Assembly: GCA_005799265.1 (NCBI GenBank)
Contig: SYHD01000262.1
Span: 1-49,993 of the forward strand
DNA from: Planctomycetia bacterium
GTDB taxonomy: Bacteria; Planctomycetota; Planctomycetia; Gemmatales; Gemmataceae
DNA length: 49,993 bases
Direction: 5' to 3'
Shown in pieces: positions 9,143 through 17,009 of this stretch. How positions within the stretch are numbered: the stretch's first letter is position 1; each line of letters starts with the position of its first letter. The position numbers and the translations under genes are program-made. The notes below the pieces were generated by a model. That model made no database searches. It saw only the letters and a list, made by a program, of their open reading frames with translations, and was not told the DNA's origin.

Positions 9143-9673
9143 CTATTTTGTCCTGCGAATCAGTTCGTTAGAGGGAAGCTTATGATCCTCGAACTTTCGG
9201 GCCGCCTCTACGCCGGCGACCGGCAGCCGAGACGGATCGAGCAGCCCAAGCTGAACAAGAACCGATGCTTGATCCCAGTAAATACGTTCGCAGGCGATCT
9301 TGTCTCCCTGGAACTGCACGACGACCACCATCGGGACTTCGACCTTTCGATGGGTCGGCAGAACGCCTGGCAGCATCCAGGCCATTTCGATGTCATGCGT
9401 AAACGAGAAAACGAACTCGTCAATGAGCCGGTCTCGACCGACCGTCCGGGCGAGGAGGCGTAGCGTGGTGTCCGCAGGCATCTGTGGAATGAAATGCTTG
9501 CCGTAAAACTCGATCATTTCATCTCGGCCCCGGCCCCCCGTCATGACAGGAACGTGGTTGACGTAGTTGTCGGACGTCATCGTGGCGACGGTCGCCGCTG
9601 CATCCTTCGTGGCGAATTCAAGCCGGGTGTGTAACTCCCAGAGCCGAACCAATTCAGTTTCCGTCAAGCTCAT
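9143..9673 (-). CDS. SnoaL-like (NTF2-fold) protein
   Basis: The 176 aa protein has the layout of SnoaL-like/ester cyclase proteins in the NTF2 superfamily: an N-terminal helix pair with NYVNHVPV, the GRDEMIEFYGKHF helix, and C-terminal strands VPMVVVVQFQGDKIACERIYWDQASVLVQLG, the last ending in the family's typical 'DQ-x-x-(L/V)-x-x-Q-L-G-L' pattern. Members bind small hydrophobic ligands in the barrel; some are cyclases or isomerases, many have no known activity. No signal peptide, so cytoplasmic. It is divergently transcribed from the GIY-YIG gene. Specific substrate cannot be inferred. Confidence 0.8.
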   Translation of the reverse strand: MSLTETELVRLWELHTRLEFATKDAAATVATMTSDNYVNHVPVMTGGRGRDEMIEFYGKHFIPQMPADTTLRLLARTVGRDRLIDEFVFSFTHDIEMAWMLPGVLPTHRKVEVPMVVVVQFQGDKIACERIYWDQASVLVQLGLLDPSRLPVAGVEAARKFEDHKLPSNELIRRTK

Positions 9674-9720
9674 CGTCTGTCTCCTGGATCATTTTTCCTG
9701 TTGTGGGCGTCGTCGAGAAG

Positions 9721-9737
9721 CCTGCCAGACCGGCAGG
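9721..9737. repeat. Short perfect hairpin between divergent genes
   Basis: CCTGCC-AGACC-GGCAGG lies 16 bases before the start of the GIY-YIG gene and could be an operator or an mRNA leader hairpin. Confidence 0.35.
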
Positions 9738-9752
9738 GAGTATTCTAACTGG

Positions 9753-10046
9753 ATGAAGGACTGCCGACCAAAGGTAAAACCGTCCGGTACGACATGGTTT
9801 GTGTACATTGTTCGATGTGCCGGTGGTTCACTCTATACCGGAATCACCACGGACGTGAAGCGTCGCTGCCAGCAGCACAATGCTGGAACTGCCTCTCGAT
9901 ACACCCGCCGTCTTCTGCCTGTGAAGTTGGTCTATCGGGAAGCCCATCCCGACCAGAGTTCGGCGCTGAAACGGGAAGCATCGATCAAGGCCATGACGAG
10001 GCAGCAGAAACTAGCGCTAATCCGTTTGAAGAAGAAGGCACGATGA
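9753..10046 (+). CDS. GIY-YIG nuclease domain protein (YhbQ type)
   Basis: ATG 9753 gives a 97 aa protein, the usual size of stand-alone UPF0213/YhbQ-like GIY-YIG proteins. The core motifs are VYIV (17-20) and LYTGIT (27-32), followed by the arginine R37, H42 and a glutamate (E75) in the ALKREASIKAMTR helix that should bind the metal. These proteins are thought to be structure-specific DNA nucleases; the cellular role is poorly known. An upstream in-frame extension exists but overlaps the divergent gene and is unlikely. Its TGA overlaps the ATG of the next gene (ATGA), so the two are probably translated together. Confidence 0.9.
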   Translation: MKDCRPKVKPSGTTWFVYIVRCAGGSLYTGITTDVKRRCQQHNAGTASRYTRRLLPVKLVYREAHPDQSSALKREASIKAMTRQQKLALIRLKKKAR

Positions 10047-10294
10047 TCCCGCTCCACGAAGATCCACACTTTACCTTCCGCTTTGGCGACGACCGGATCA
10101 TTCGCCGCTTTCATCTCAATGGCGTGGAAGCAGGGCGAACGATTGAGGTCTTCAAGATCGATCCCGGCACCGGCGCGCGGCTGGACCTGCTGACGACGGC
10201 GACCATGGGCGAAGACGGCTGGGTCGATCTGGCCGAGTCGATCATCGTGCGCGCCGGCGAGGCATTCATTGCGGTGCCGGGAAGGGACCAATGA
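10043..10294 (+). CDS. Small conserved-looking protein of unknown function
   Basis: ATG 10043 overlaps the stop of the GIY-YIG gene by four bases (ATGA), the classic sign of translational coupling. The 83 aa product is soluble and beta-rich, with charged strands (FTFRFGDDRIIRRFHLNGV) and a C-terminal EAFIAVPGRD. I do not recognise a family. The coupling suggests a shared role or complex with the nuclease. Real-gene status rests on the coupling and on normal codon use. Confidence 0.7.
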   Translation: MIPLHEDPHFTFRFGDDRIIRRFHLNGVEAGRTIEVFKIDPGTGARLDLLTTATMGEDGWVDLAESIIVRAGEAFIAVPGRDQ

Positions 10295-10416
10295 TCGTTT
10301 GGCTTTCGCAATAATTGGCGACGGACACTTTGCCCCTGGACGAGAACCCGTTTACGAATGGTTCGCCGCCTGTATGTTTATCCGAGAGAATTCCTCCACA
10401 ATCCAGGAGATCTACG

Positions 10417-10863
10417 ATGCGAAGGCACATTCTGATGGCCCTGACAGTCGGGTTCCTGATTGGCACTGCTGGCGAGGCCGGGGACGACTCCAAGAAGGAA
10501 TTGCAATCGTTCCAAGGCGCCTGGGTGCTGGTTTCAGCGGAGCGGGACGGCAAGAAGGACTCTAGCGGGAAGGGAACCAAGCTTGTGCTCACGGGAAATA
10601 AGTACGCCCTGACGCAAGAATCCTCGGCGGTCATCGGCCACTTTGGCACTTTCTCTCTCGATCTCGCCAAGAAGCCGAAAACGATAGATGTTACCGTCAC
10701 GGATGGCCCGGACAAGGGGAAAACGTTCTTGGGCATCTACGAACTGGCCGGCGATGACTACAAGGTCTGCTTTTCTTCTCCGGGCAAGGAGCGGCCGAAA
10801 GAGCTCACGTCGAAGCCGGGAAGCGGCAACCTCCTGCAAATCTGGAAGCGTGAGAAGAAGTAA
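10417..10863 (+). CDS. TIGR03067-type small secreted protein
   Basis: ATG 10417 is preceded by AGGAGA and opens a signal peptide (MRRHILMALTVGFLIGTAGEA). The 148 aa protein has the lipocalin-like features of the TIGR03067 family, common in planctomycetes: KKELQSFQGAWVLVSAERDGK near the N-terminus, then short strands with PKTIDVTVTDGPDKGKTFLGIYELAGDDYKVCF and a C-terminal LLQIWKREKK. Family members are exported and of unknown function. Confidence 0.85.
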   Translation: MRRHILMALTVGFLIGTAGEAGDDSKKELQSFQGAWVLVSAERDGKKDSSGKGTKLVLTGNKYALTQESSAVIGHFGTFSLDLAKKPKTIDVTVTDGPDKGKTFLGIYELAGDDYKVCFSSPGKERPKELTSKPGSGNLLQIWKREKK

Positions 10864-10939
10864 TGAGGCGATGTTTCGCATTTCAGCATCTGACTGGCTG
10901 AAAGATCTATTCGGCGGCGCTCAAATACCGGCTTTTGTA

Positions 10940-11437
10940 TTACGGCTTCTTCGTACTCGAAGCCGGCGCGGCGGCTATCTCGAAAGACCAGAAATAGAAG
11001 CCTCCGACGGGAACTTGGTTAATCGACCATGGATACGGAACGGATTTCGATTCGTGGCGTTGCGCCATATTGCCCTTCGCAACCACGAGCTTGCCATGTA
11101 GGGTTCCGAGTTCTTCCTTGAGTTTGCCACTGGGTGACGGCAGCCAGATGCGAGTTTCTCCGTTGGGGTGCCAAACCGAGATGTAGTAGGAATCGCCTTT
11201 GGCATGATGGCGGAGAACTCCTGTCACTTCGGCTTTGATCGAACCCAGTGTGGACGCCCTGGCTTCCGCCAGTTGCTCCGCCAAGACGCGTTCCTCGGCT
11301 CGAAGTTTCTCCAGTTGCTCGCGCACCTTGCGGAGCTTGCTTTCAATTTCTTCCGGATCCACCTGACGGACTGGCCCGCCAGCGTGGAGAAAGCCCAACA
11401 GCATGAACGCCGTCGTAATTCCAAGGATTGACCGCAT
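10940..11437 (-). CDS. Secreted coiled-coil protein, putative gene cassette
   Basis: ATG 11437 has GGAGGT six bases upstream and starts a signal peptide (MRSILGITTAFMLLGFLHAG). The mature part opens with an amphipathic coiled coil (about residues 26-58, EEIESKLRKVREQLEKLRAEE) followed by a small beta-rich domain. Length 165 aa. No family recognised. It is the first of three small leftward genes separated by attC-like palindromes, so it may be the distal cassette of an integron-like array; no attC-like site was found on its 3' side. Confidence 0.75.
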   Translation of the reverse strand: MRSILGITTAFMLLGFLHAGGPVRQVDPEEIESKLRKVREQLEKLRAEERVLAEQLAEARASTLGSIKAEVTGVLRHHAKGDSYYISVWHPNGETRIWLPSPSGKLKEELGTLHGKLVVAKGNMAQRHESKSVPYPWSINQVPVGGFYFWSFEIAAAPASSTKKP

Positions 11438-11489
11438 CAATGACCTCCGTGTAGATGGTTCGCATAGCACACAATCGAAAGGCCAAGTC

Positions 11490-11584
11490 GCCGAACGCTA
11501 CAGTTCAGTTGCCGGGCCGCCTGCATCGCGAAAATCAGTGAAAGCCGAATGGGCGGCCCGTTCTGCTGCAGCAATTGGTTCGGC
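11490..11584 (-). repeat. attC-like recombination site 1
   Basis: A 95-bp imperfect palindrome starts with GCCGAAC and ends with GTTCGGC. Inside, a second pair of complementary boxes (CTGAAC against GCTGCAG on the minus strand) carries one extra G on one arm, like the extrahelical base of integron attC sites; GC-rich arms (GGGCCGCC) follow. It lies 39 bases after the stop of the gene at 11624-12124 and 53 bases before the start of the next one, the geometry of a cassette boundary. The core deviates from GTTRRRY at one position. Confidence 0.6.
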
Positions 11585-11623
11585 CGTCACCAGTTGCGCT
11601 CAAGAAACAAATGCGCGCCCCCT

Positions 11624-12124
11624 TCACTTTGGACGATTAGGGAATGCCCCGTCGGCTTCACATTCCAGCAGGGCAACCGCGAACACGCGATCGCCCTCCT
11701 GTGCGATCACCCACACGAGAAGCATCGGATCGTCGCGTTCCTCCCGCACGACATCAATCGTGACCGACCGGCTTGCCATCTTCGAGACCAGCCGCAGGTT
11801 ACGGAACGTGCCGTTCGGATGGTAGCGAACCGCTTCGACGGCAAGCGGAGCAGGCAGGATGACAATAGGAAGCGCTACTGCGGCGTCGGGGCGTCGCTTT
11901 TGCTCATCGAAGAAGAGCGTCTTCAACTTATGGGCTACTTTGAGGTCCAACTGAAACGAAACGCCGGCTTTGGGCGCGACGAAAACCTTGAAGTTCCCGA
12001 GCGTCTGTACCACTTTCCCTTGCAGTTTGGGGAATTTGGATAGATCGGGTGCCGGTTCGTCCGCGAACAGAGACGCGAATGGACATACAACCACGCTGAG
12101 GCAAACGACGATGCAGTTTCGCAT
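11624..12124 (-). CDS. Secreted protein of unknown function, putative gene cassette
   Basis: ATG 12124 (GGAG about 10 bases upstream) opens a signal peptide (MRNCIVVCLSVVVCPFASLFA). The mature protein (total 166 aa) is beta-rich with a conserved-looking stretch GKVVQTLGNFKVFVAPKAG and ends FAVALLECEADGAF. No family recognised. It is bounded on both sides by attC-like palindromes, so it is the best candidate for a complete cassette in the array. Confidence 0.75.
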   Translation of the reverse strand: MRNCIVVCLSVVVCPFASLFADEPAPDLSKFPKLQGKVVQTLGNFKVFVAPKAGVSFQLDLKVAHKLKTLFFDEQKRRPDAAVALPIVILPAPLAVEAVRYHPNGTFRNLRLVSKMASRSVTIDVVREERDDPMLLVWVIAQEGDRVFAVALLECEADGAFPNRPK

Positions 12125-12187
12125 ATGAAAATCTCCGAACAATGTCGCTCAAATCCGCCCGGCCCTGCAGGACAGCAGGACACCACG

Positions 12188-12285
12188 GCCGAACGCAACA
12201 GTTCACCCGCCGGGGCCGCTGCAACGGCGCGGTGTCGCGCGAAACAAGAATGCGGCCCCGGTCGGAGTGCAACGTTTGGTTCGGC
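12188..12285 (-). repeat. attC-like recombination site 2
   Basis: A 98-bp imperfect palindrome with the same outer boxes as site 1 (GCCGAAC ... GTTCGGC). On the minus strand the inner boxes are GTTGCAC and GTGAAC; they pair except for one extra G, the position expected for an extrahelical base in attC. The central arms (CCGGGGCCGC / GCGGCCCCGG) are perfect over 10 bases. It begins 23 bases after the stop of the gene at 12309-12665 and ends 64 bases before the next start. Confidence 0.65.
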
Positions 12286-12308
12286 GGCGACTCGGACTGA
12301 TGCATACT

Positions 12309-12665
12309 TCAAGGCTCAGGCCACAAGCCGGGCCAGATGCTCGTTTGCTTCACCCAGAACGAGATCAGCACAATGCCATTCACGACTAAGCCAACGGCGG
12401 TGACGCCCCACCATTTCTCCACACGGACGAGAGCGATGACGGCACAAAGGAACCCAATAACGATAAACCACCCAAGCGTGTGTATTCCGGCCTCGAGTGC
12501 GTGACCTGCCCACCACCCGAACTGGTCGTTAAGGACATAAGACACTGCACAGCCACAAATGAATCCCAAAATCGGTGCAACCACCGAGATCACGTTAAAG
12601 CGAGGTGCAGAGCGGGTAGGCAAAGTCGTCTGAGGGCTCAGCTCGATGTTAGGGTCACGATGCAT
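12309..12665 (-). CDS. Small polytopic membrane protein, putative gene cassette
   Basis: Start ATG 12665 has GAGGA upstream; an alternative lies 14 codons further out. The 118 aa protein has a polar N-terminus and three hydrophobic segments (roughly 24-45, 55-77, 85-105 of this form), with no recognised family. It is the proximal member of the leftward cassette-like array. A degenerate core-like sequence (GTTCGAT on the minus strand, 12691-12697) lies upstream of it but no full attC there is convincing. Confidence 0.65.
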   Translation of the reverse strand: MHRDPNIELSPQTTLPTRSAPRFNVISVVAPILGFICGCAVSYVLNDQFGWWAGHALEAGIHTLGWFIVIGFLCAVIALVRVEKWWGVTAVGLVVNGIVLISFWVKQTSIWPGLWPEP

Positions 12666-12697
12666 TCGTGGTTCCTCGCTTCGCCAAGCCATCGAAC

Positions 12698-12976
12698 TGG
12701 TGATCAAGCCAATCGGCGCCGCACCCGTTAGCGTATTCTTGTTTGCGTCGCAAGCGCCGGTTGACGTATTTCAGTTCGACCAGTTTTCTACGCTGGCGCC
12801 CGTTGACCTATCGCGAATCTATTGGAAGCAAATGGACGAGCACTGTCAAGTTGATAACCTTTTCTTTCTCGACCCAAGGACGTCGCAACTACGACGTTAT
12901 CGATGAAATGGACCATTGCGACGCCAAGCTGAGTGGCCTCCGTGTGACGCCTCCGGCTCTGGGGCCGACAGAGATG
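12698..12976. other. Gene-poor stretch
   Basis: Short open frames exist on the plus strand (for example 12743-12994) but none has a start, domain or composition I can support. No RNA gene or recognised mobile element was seen. Confidence 0.4.
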
Positions 12977-13016
12977 AAAAAAAAACAGGGGTGAGCCTTT
13001 CGGTTGGCCCACCCCT
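12977..13016 (-). terminator. Intrinsic terminator of the Gfo/Idh/MocA gene
   Basis: On the minus strand an 11-bp GC-rich hairpin with one mismatch (AGGGGTGGGCC / GGCTCACCCCT, loop AACCGAAA) is followed by a run of T residues (complement of the A run at 12977-12985). It lies about 35 bases after the oxidoreductase stop. Confidence 0.85.
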
Positions 13017-13050
13017 TGTAACTTTCTGTGCATGCGAGCTTGCGCTGCGG

Positions 13051-14475
13051 TTATCCCACACGCTCCGGCACCGCGAAGCCTTCGCGGTACTGGCGCGTCA
13101 ATAGCCGATTCGCCTCGGCGTTGCCGTTGAAGTTTTCGGAGCCGGCTTCGATTTCCAAACGGCGGCCGACGTGCAGACGCTGGTCGGCAAGCGTCAGGTT
13201 GTGGCCCGTCAAGTGGGCTTCCATGCGTGCGACGGCTTCGTTGGCGTCCGCGTTGTCGCCGAAGGCGCGGGTGCGCGGGTTGAACGCGGCGGGGGTGCCG
13301 AGCTGGTACGAGATGTTCGCCAGATGGCACAGGGCGCTGGAATAGTGCCCGTCGAGGATGTCGGCGTTGAGGTCCTGCACGCGGCGGCTGCGAACCGCGG
13401 CGATGAAGTTGGCGAAGTGGCTGCCGCCGGGGCCGCGCTGGACGTTCATGTTCGGGATCGCTTCGCCCGCGCCTTCGCCGCGCGCGAAAAAGCGATTGCC
13501 GGCGATGACGCCTTGCTCCAGATGAAAGACGTTGCCGACGCCCTGCCCGCGGAAGCCGTCCGATCGCAGGCCGCGCACCTCGAAGATGAGCTTGGTTTGG
13601 CCGAAGTCCATCAACGTGACTTGCGTGTTGGGCGTCTCGCCCTGATCGGTGTAGCCGAAGCGGCCGCCGACGCTGATGACGCTGCGCGGCAAGGTCGCAC
13701 CCTGGATGGCCCAGCGGGCGATGTCCATCTGATGGACGCCCTGATTGCCGATGTCGCCGTTGCCGAAGGCCCAGAACCAGTGCCAGTTGTAGTGCACGAG
13801 GTTGGCGTGATGAGCGGTGCGCTGGGCCGGGCCAAGCCAGAGGTCGAAATCGACTTCAGTCGGCGAGGGAGTGTTGGGCCGGGTGCCGATGCTGTTGCGC
13901 AGCTTGTAACAAAGGGCGCGCGACACGAGCAGCCGACCATAGCGTCCGGACTGGATCGCGGCGATGGTGTTGGCCCAGCCGCCTTCGGTGCGGCTCTGTG
14001 TGCCGTGCTGCACGATGACGTTGTGCCGACGCGCCATCTCCACGGTGATGCGGCCTTCGCGGATATTGTGGCTCGACGGTTTTTCGACATAGACGTGCTT
14101 GCCGGCTTGAGCAGCCCAGATCGTCATCAGGGCGTGCCAGTGGTTGGGCGTCGCGATGGAGACGGCGTCCACGTTGCGATCTTCAAGCGCCCGGCGAATG
14201 TCCGCCACGGTGCGCGGCGCCGGAGCGCGGAGACCGGTGAGCCGACGCGCATAGGTACGGGTATCGGGATCAACCAGGTACGCAATCTGTACGCCGGTCA
14301 TGCCGTTGTAGGCGCCGGTGTGAGCGCTACCGCGGCCATTGAGCCCAGCGACGGCGACGCGAATCATCTCGTTGGCGCCGCGAACTTGTCCGGATGATTT
14401 GGTGCCCGCGACGGTGATCGTCGCCATGGCCGCGATGGAGCCTTTCACGAACTGTCGTCTGGTGACTCTGCTCAT
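13051..14475 (-). CDS. Tat-exported Gfo/Idh/MocA family oxidoreductase
   Basis: The 474 aa protein begins with a twin-arginine signal (TRRQFVKG at about 5-12, then a hydrophobic stretch), so it is probably exported folded with its cofactor. The Rossmann nucleotide-binding site starts near residue 37 (IRVAVAGLNGRGSAH), the EKPSSHN motif near 132 is the family's EKP signature, and the C-terminal alpha/beta domain includes GNQGVHQMDIARW. These enzymes oxidise or reduce sugars or related alcohols with NAD(P). Substrate unknown. Exported paralogues are very numerous in planctomycetes. Single gene with its own terminator. Confidence 0.9.
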   Translation of the reverse strand: MSRVTRRQFVKGSIAAMATITVAGTKSSGQVRGANEMIRVAVAGLNGRGSAHTGAYNGMTGVQIAYLVDPDTRTYARRLTGLRAPAPRTVADIRRALEDRNVDAVSIATPNHWHALMTIWAAQAGKHVYVEKPSSHNIREGRITVEMARRHNVIVQHGTQSRTEGGWANTIAAIQSGRYGRLLVSRALCYKLRNSIGTRPNTPSPTEVDFDLWLGPAQRTAHHANLVHYNWHWFWAFGNGDIGNQGVHQMDIARWAIQGATLPRSVISVGGRFGYTDQGETPNTQVTLMDFGQTKLIFEVRGLRSDGFRGQGVGNVFHLEQGVIAGNRFFARGEGAGEAIPNMNVQRGPGGSHFANFIAAVRSRRVQDLNADILDGHYSSALCHLANISYQLGTPAAFNPRTRAFGDNADANEAVARMEAHLTGHNLTLADQRLHVGRRLEIEAGSENFNGNAEANRLLTRQYREGFAVPERVG

Positions 14476-14575
14476 GGATGCAATCCCTTCGGGTGGAGAG
14501 AGAATAGTGGTCAGGCAGGTAGAGTGGTTATACCCGACCCACTATGGGATTGCAATGAATTTCCGGCATCTTCGT

Positions 14576-14607
14576 TTAGCGCGCGCACGGCGCCGCGCGC
14601 TCGCTAA
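14576..14607 (-). terminator. Hairpin after the LysM gene
   Basis: TTAGCGCGCGC and GCGCGCTCGCTAA form a GC-rich stem downstream of the LysM gene on the minus strand. There is no U tract, so this may be a repeat element rather than a terminator. Confidence 0.4.
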
Positions 14608-14623
14608 TCGAAGACGGCAGCGG

Positions 14624-16000
14624 TCAATTGCTCGGCAAATTTAACTGCGTGCCGGCGGGAATCGGGAAGCGTGGCTCCACTTTGGGATTGAGGCGGTAAA
14701 TCTCCATCCAGTGATCGGGATTGCCGAGGAAGCGCCGGGCGATGTCACGAATTCGTTCGCCGCCCTGCTCCTGCACGATGTAAATGCCTGTCCTGTTGAT
14801 CGGCGCCGGCGCAAGCGCTCCAACGCCCGGATTGAGCACCGTCGGCGGCGAAATACTGACGATCGGCGGCGGGATCGGCGCGGCGGGGACGACGCTCGCT
14901 TCGCGAATCAGCGCGCGATAGTCGCGTTCCAGCAGTTCCTTTGGCGGATACATCACCTGCTGGCCCGCATTCAAAACCGGCGGATTGGCGGCGACGTTGG
15001 CGCCAAATTTGATCAAGTCGCGATGATCGCGATTGTAAGCGTGCAGCGCGTCGCCATACTTCGCCGTGCCATAGAGACGCTGGCTCAATTGGCCGAAGCT
15101 CGCTTCGCCGAAGCGCAATTCCGTGAACTCCGGGTCATAGCGGTTCAGCATCGGCGGTTTGAAGCCGCCGACGATGATCGGCGGCATCGACGGGCCATCC
15201 GACGGATTCGACGGGATGATCGCCGTCTTCCCTTGACTGTTGACAATTGGCGGGACCGTCGACGTATCGTTCGGATTCATCGGCCTGGTGATGTCCTTGG
15301 GGTTGAGAACAACGGACGGCGGATTGAGATCCTTCTTCGGTGGCGGAATCTCAACCAAGCCGTCCTTCGGCATCGGCGAAAATACCAGCGGCACCGCCTT
15401 CTCGGTTAGCGGTGGAATGGCGTTTTCTTGATTCTTCACTTCAACCGGCACGACGCCAAAGCTGATGGCCTGACGTTTCGGTTCCTCCTTCTTCGGCAAC
15501 GGCTCGAGGGTGGCGAGCGCGCCGAACTTGGTCGGATCGAGCGGCGCAACCACAATTGGCCTCTTCTCCTCCTGCGCGAATGGACTTGGAACCGGCGGCT
15601 TGAACTCGGCTTGCACAGGCGGCGGCACGATCGCCATATCACTTGGCTTGAATTCGAACGGCTTCGGCATCGGGATGTCCTTGGATGGATCGCCGAACGG
15701 CGCGGCAGGCGGAATGCTGGTGAGCGGCGGCGGTCCACCAGTCAACGGCGTATCTTTTTTTTCCGGCAACGGTGCGAGCCCGCTCGGAAACGACGGCGAC
15801 GCATCGTTCCTCTGGGGCGTGTCGTTAGCCTTCGGATCGCCGGCGTTTTGCCCCGGCTTGGCGGCGGCGACCTTGACGGTCTGCTCTTCGGGATCGGCCG
15901 GCGCCCCATCGCCGCGTTTCCACTTCGACGCCACCACGATGGTGACCAGACACAAAAACGAACTAGCGACCACCAGACCGATTTTCGTTTCGCGTGTCAT
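14624..16000 (-). CDS. Membrane-anchored proline-rich protein with C-terminal LysM
   Basis: The 458 aa protein has an N-terminal transmembrane helix (about 8-24), a long proline/lysine-rich low-complexity region (30-290), a LysM-like segment near 297-345 (FGQLSQRLYGTAKYGDALHAYNRD) and a clearer C-terminal LysM (about 405-455, IYIVQEQGGERIRDIARRFLGN ... IPAGTQLNLP). LysM binds peptidoglycan-type glycans, so the protein probably links membrane and cell wall. It follows rsmH in the place usually held by ftsL, which suggests a role in envelope or division. Spacing to rsmH is 65 bases. Confidence 0.85.
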   Translation of the reverse strand: MTRETKIGLVVASSFLCLVTIVVASKWKRGDGAPADPEEQTVKVAAAKPGQNAGDPKANDTPQRNDASPSFPSGLAPLPEKKDTPLTGGPPPLTSIPPAAPFGDPSKDIPMPKPFEFKPSDMAIVPPPVQAEFKPPVPSPFAQEEKRPIVVAPLDPTKFGALATLEPLPKKEEPKRQAISFGVVPVEVKNQENAIPPLTEKAVPLVFSPMPKDGLVEIPPPKKDLNPPSVVLNPKDITRPMNPNDTSTVPPIVNSQGKTAIIPSNPSDGPSMPPIIVGGFKPPMLNRYDPEFTELRFGEASFGQLSQRLYGTAKYGDALHAYNRDHRDLIKFGANVAANPPVLNAGQQVMYPPKELLERDYRALIREASVVPAAPIPPPIVSISPPTVLNPGVGALAPAPINRTGIYIVQEQGGERIRDIARRFLGNPDHWMEIYRLNPKVEPRFPIPAGTQLNLPSN

Positions 16001-16065
16001 TTTTGCCGCTCCTTTTGATTCATCAATTGGCCGGACGCAGGCCCACGCGGTTCTGCGAACCGCGG

Positions 16066-16953
16066 CTAAACGGGGTGCTTTTGGGCGACGCGCATTTTTG
16101 CGCTGCGGGCGCGTGGGTTGTCCCGAACTTCCGCGTCGCTCGCCTGCACCGGTTTTCGGGTTAGCTCTTTACACCATTCCGTTCCTTTGCGAAAGGCCTG
16201 TTTCACCAATCGATCTTCCAGTGAATGAAAGCTGATGATCGCGATCCGCCCGCCCGGCCGCAAACACTCCGACACAACTTGCAGAAACCGTTCCAAAGCG
16301 CCCAGCTCATCGTTCACCGCGATCCGCAAGCCCTGGAACACGCGCGTGGCTGGGTCGATCGAATGCCCCTTCGAACGCGGCACACAGCTTCGCACAAGGT
16401 CGGCGAGATGCCCCGTCGTCGCAATCGGTGTCTTTTGCCTCGCCTCCACGATTCGCCGGGCCACGCGCCGACTGTGTCGTTCCTCGCCGTAAAGATAGAA
16501 GATGTCCGCGAGCTCCTTCTCGGACAGCCGGCGAATCAGATTGCTCGCCGGTTCGCCGCTGGTCGGATCGAGCCGCATGTCGAGCGGCCCATCGTTGTGG
16601 AAGCTGAAACCTCGCGTCGCATCGCTCATCTGATCGGAGCAAAAGCCAAGGTCGGCCAGGATCGCATCGACGGCCGTGATCTTCAGTTCATCGAGCACGC
16701 TCGGCAAGTCCTCGAAGTTACGTTGCCTCCAGTTGATACGCGGATCCGGCAGCCGTTTCTGCGCGTTCGCGAGCATGGCCGGATCTTGATCGAGAGCAAT
16801 GAGCGTTCCCTCTGGTCGAAGGCGATCCCACAGGAGCGCGGCATGTCCGCCGCCGCCGACGGTCGCATCGACGACAACCTGCCCCGGCTTCGGATCGAGC
16901 CAGTGCAGCACCTCATTCGGTAACACGGAAACGTGATGAATGGTCGGCTCCAA
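16066..16953 (-). CDS. rsmH: 16S rRNA m4C1402 methyltransferase RsmH
   Basis: RsmH (MraW) methylates N4 of C1402 in 16S rRNA using S-adenosylmethionine. The 295 aa protein has HHVSVLPNEV at the N-terminus, the SAM loop DATVGGGGH (29-37), DQD (55-57) and the C-terminal GRIAIISFHSLEDRLVKQAF motif of the family. Start is TTG 16953: the next possible start would cut into the conserved HxSVL segment. The TTG directly abuts the U tract of a terminator-like hairpin and has no ordinary ribosome-binding site, which is odd. Second gene of a short mraZ-rsmH-LysM cluster. Confidence 0.95.
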   Translation of the reverse strand: MEPTIHHVSVLPNEVLHWLDPKPGQVVVDATVGGGGHAALLWDRLRPEGTLIALDQDPAMLANAQKRLPDPRINWRQRNFEDLPSVLDELKITAVDAILADLGFCSDQMSDATRGFSFHNDGPLDMRLDPTSGEPASNLIRRLSEKELADIFYLYGEERHSRRVARRIVEARQKTPIATTGHLADLVRSCVPRSKGHSIDPATRVFQGLRIAVNDELGALERFLQVVSECLRPGGRIAIISFHSLEDRLVKQAFRKGTEWCKELTRKPVQASDAEVRDNPRARSAKMRVAQKHPV

Positions 16954-16996
16954 AAAAAAAGCGTGAAAGCAAGGAGGGCGTCCTTACTCTCACGCT
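16952..16996 (-). terminator. Terminator-like hairpin directly before rsmH
   Basis: On the minus strand AGCGTGA...TCACGCT and AAGGA...TCCTT form a two-part stem with a four-base internal loop, followed at once by nine T residues and then the TTG start of rsmH. This is the form of an intrinsic terminator or attenuator. The AAGGA in the stem could also be a sequestered ribosome-binding site. Confidence 0.7.
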
Positions 16997-17009
16997 ATCA
17001 AGAAATCAA

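Noticed and set aside
12125..12308. Overlapping open frames across the attC-like site
   Set aside because: They run through the palindrome on both strands, lack ribosome-binding sites and are explained by the stop-poor GC-rich repeat.
12743..12994. 84-codon plus-strand open frame
   Set aside because: No ATG with a ribosome-binding site, unusual composition and overlap with the terminator of the opposite gene.
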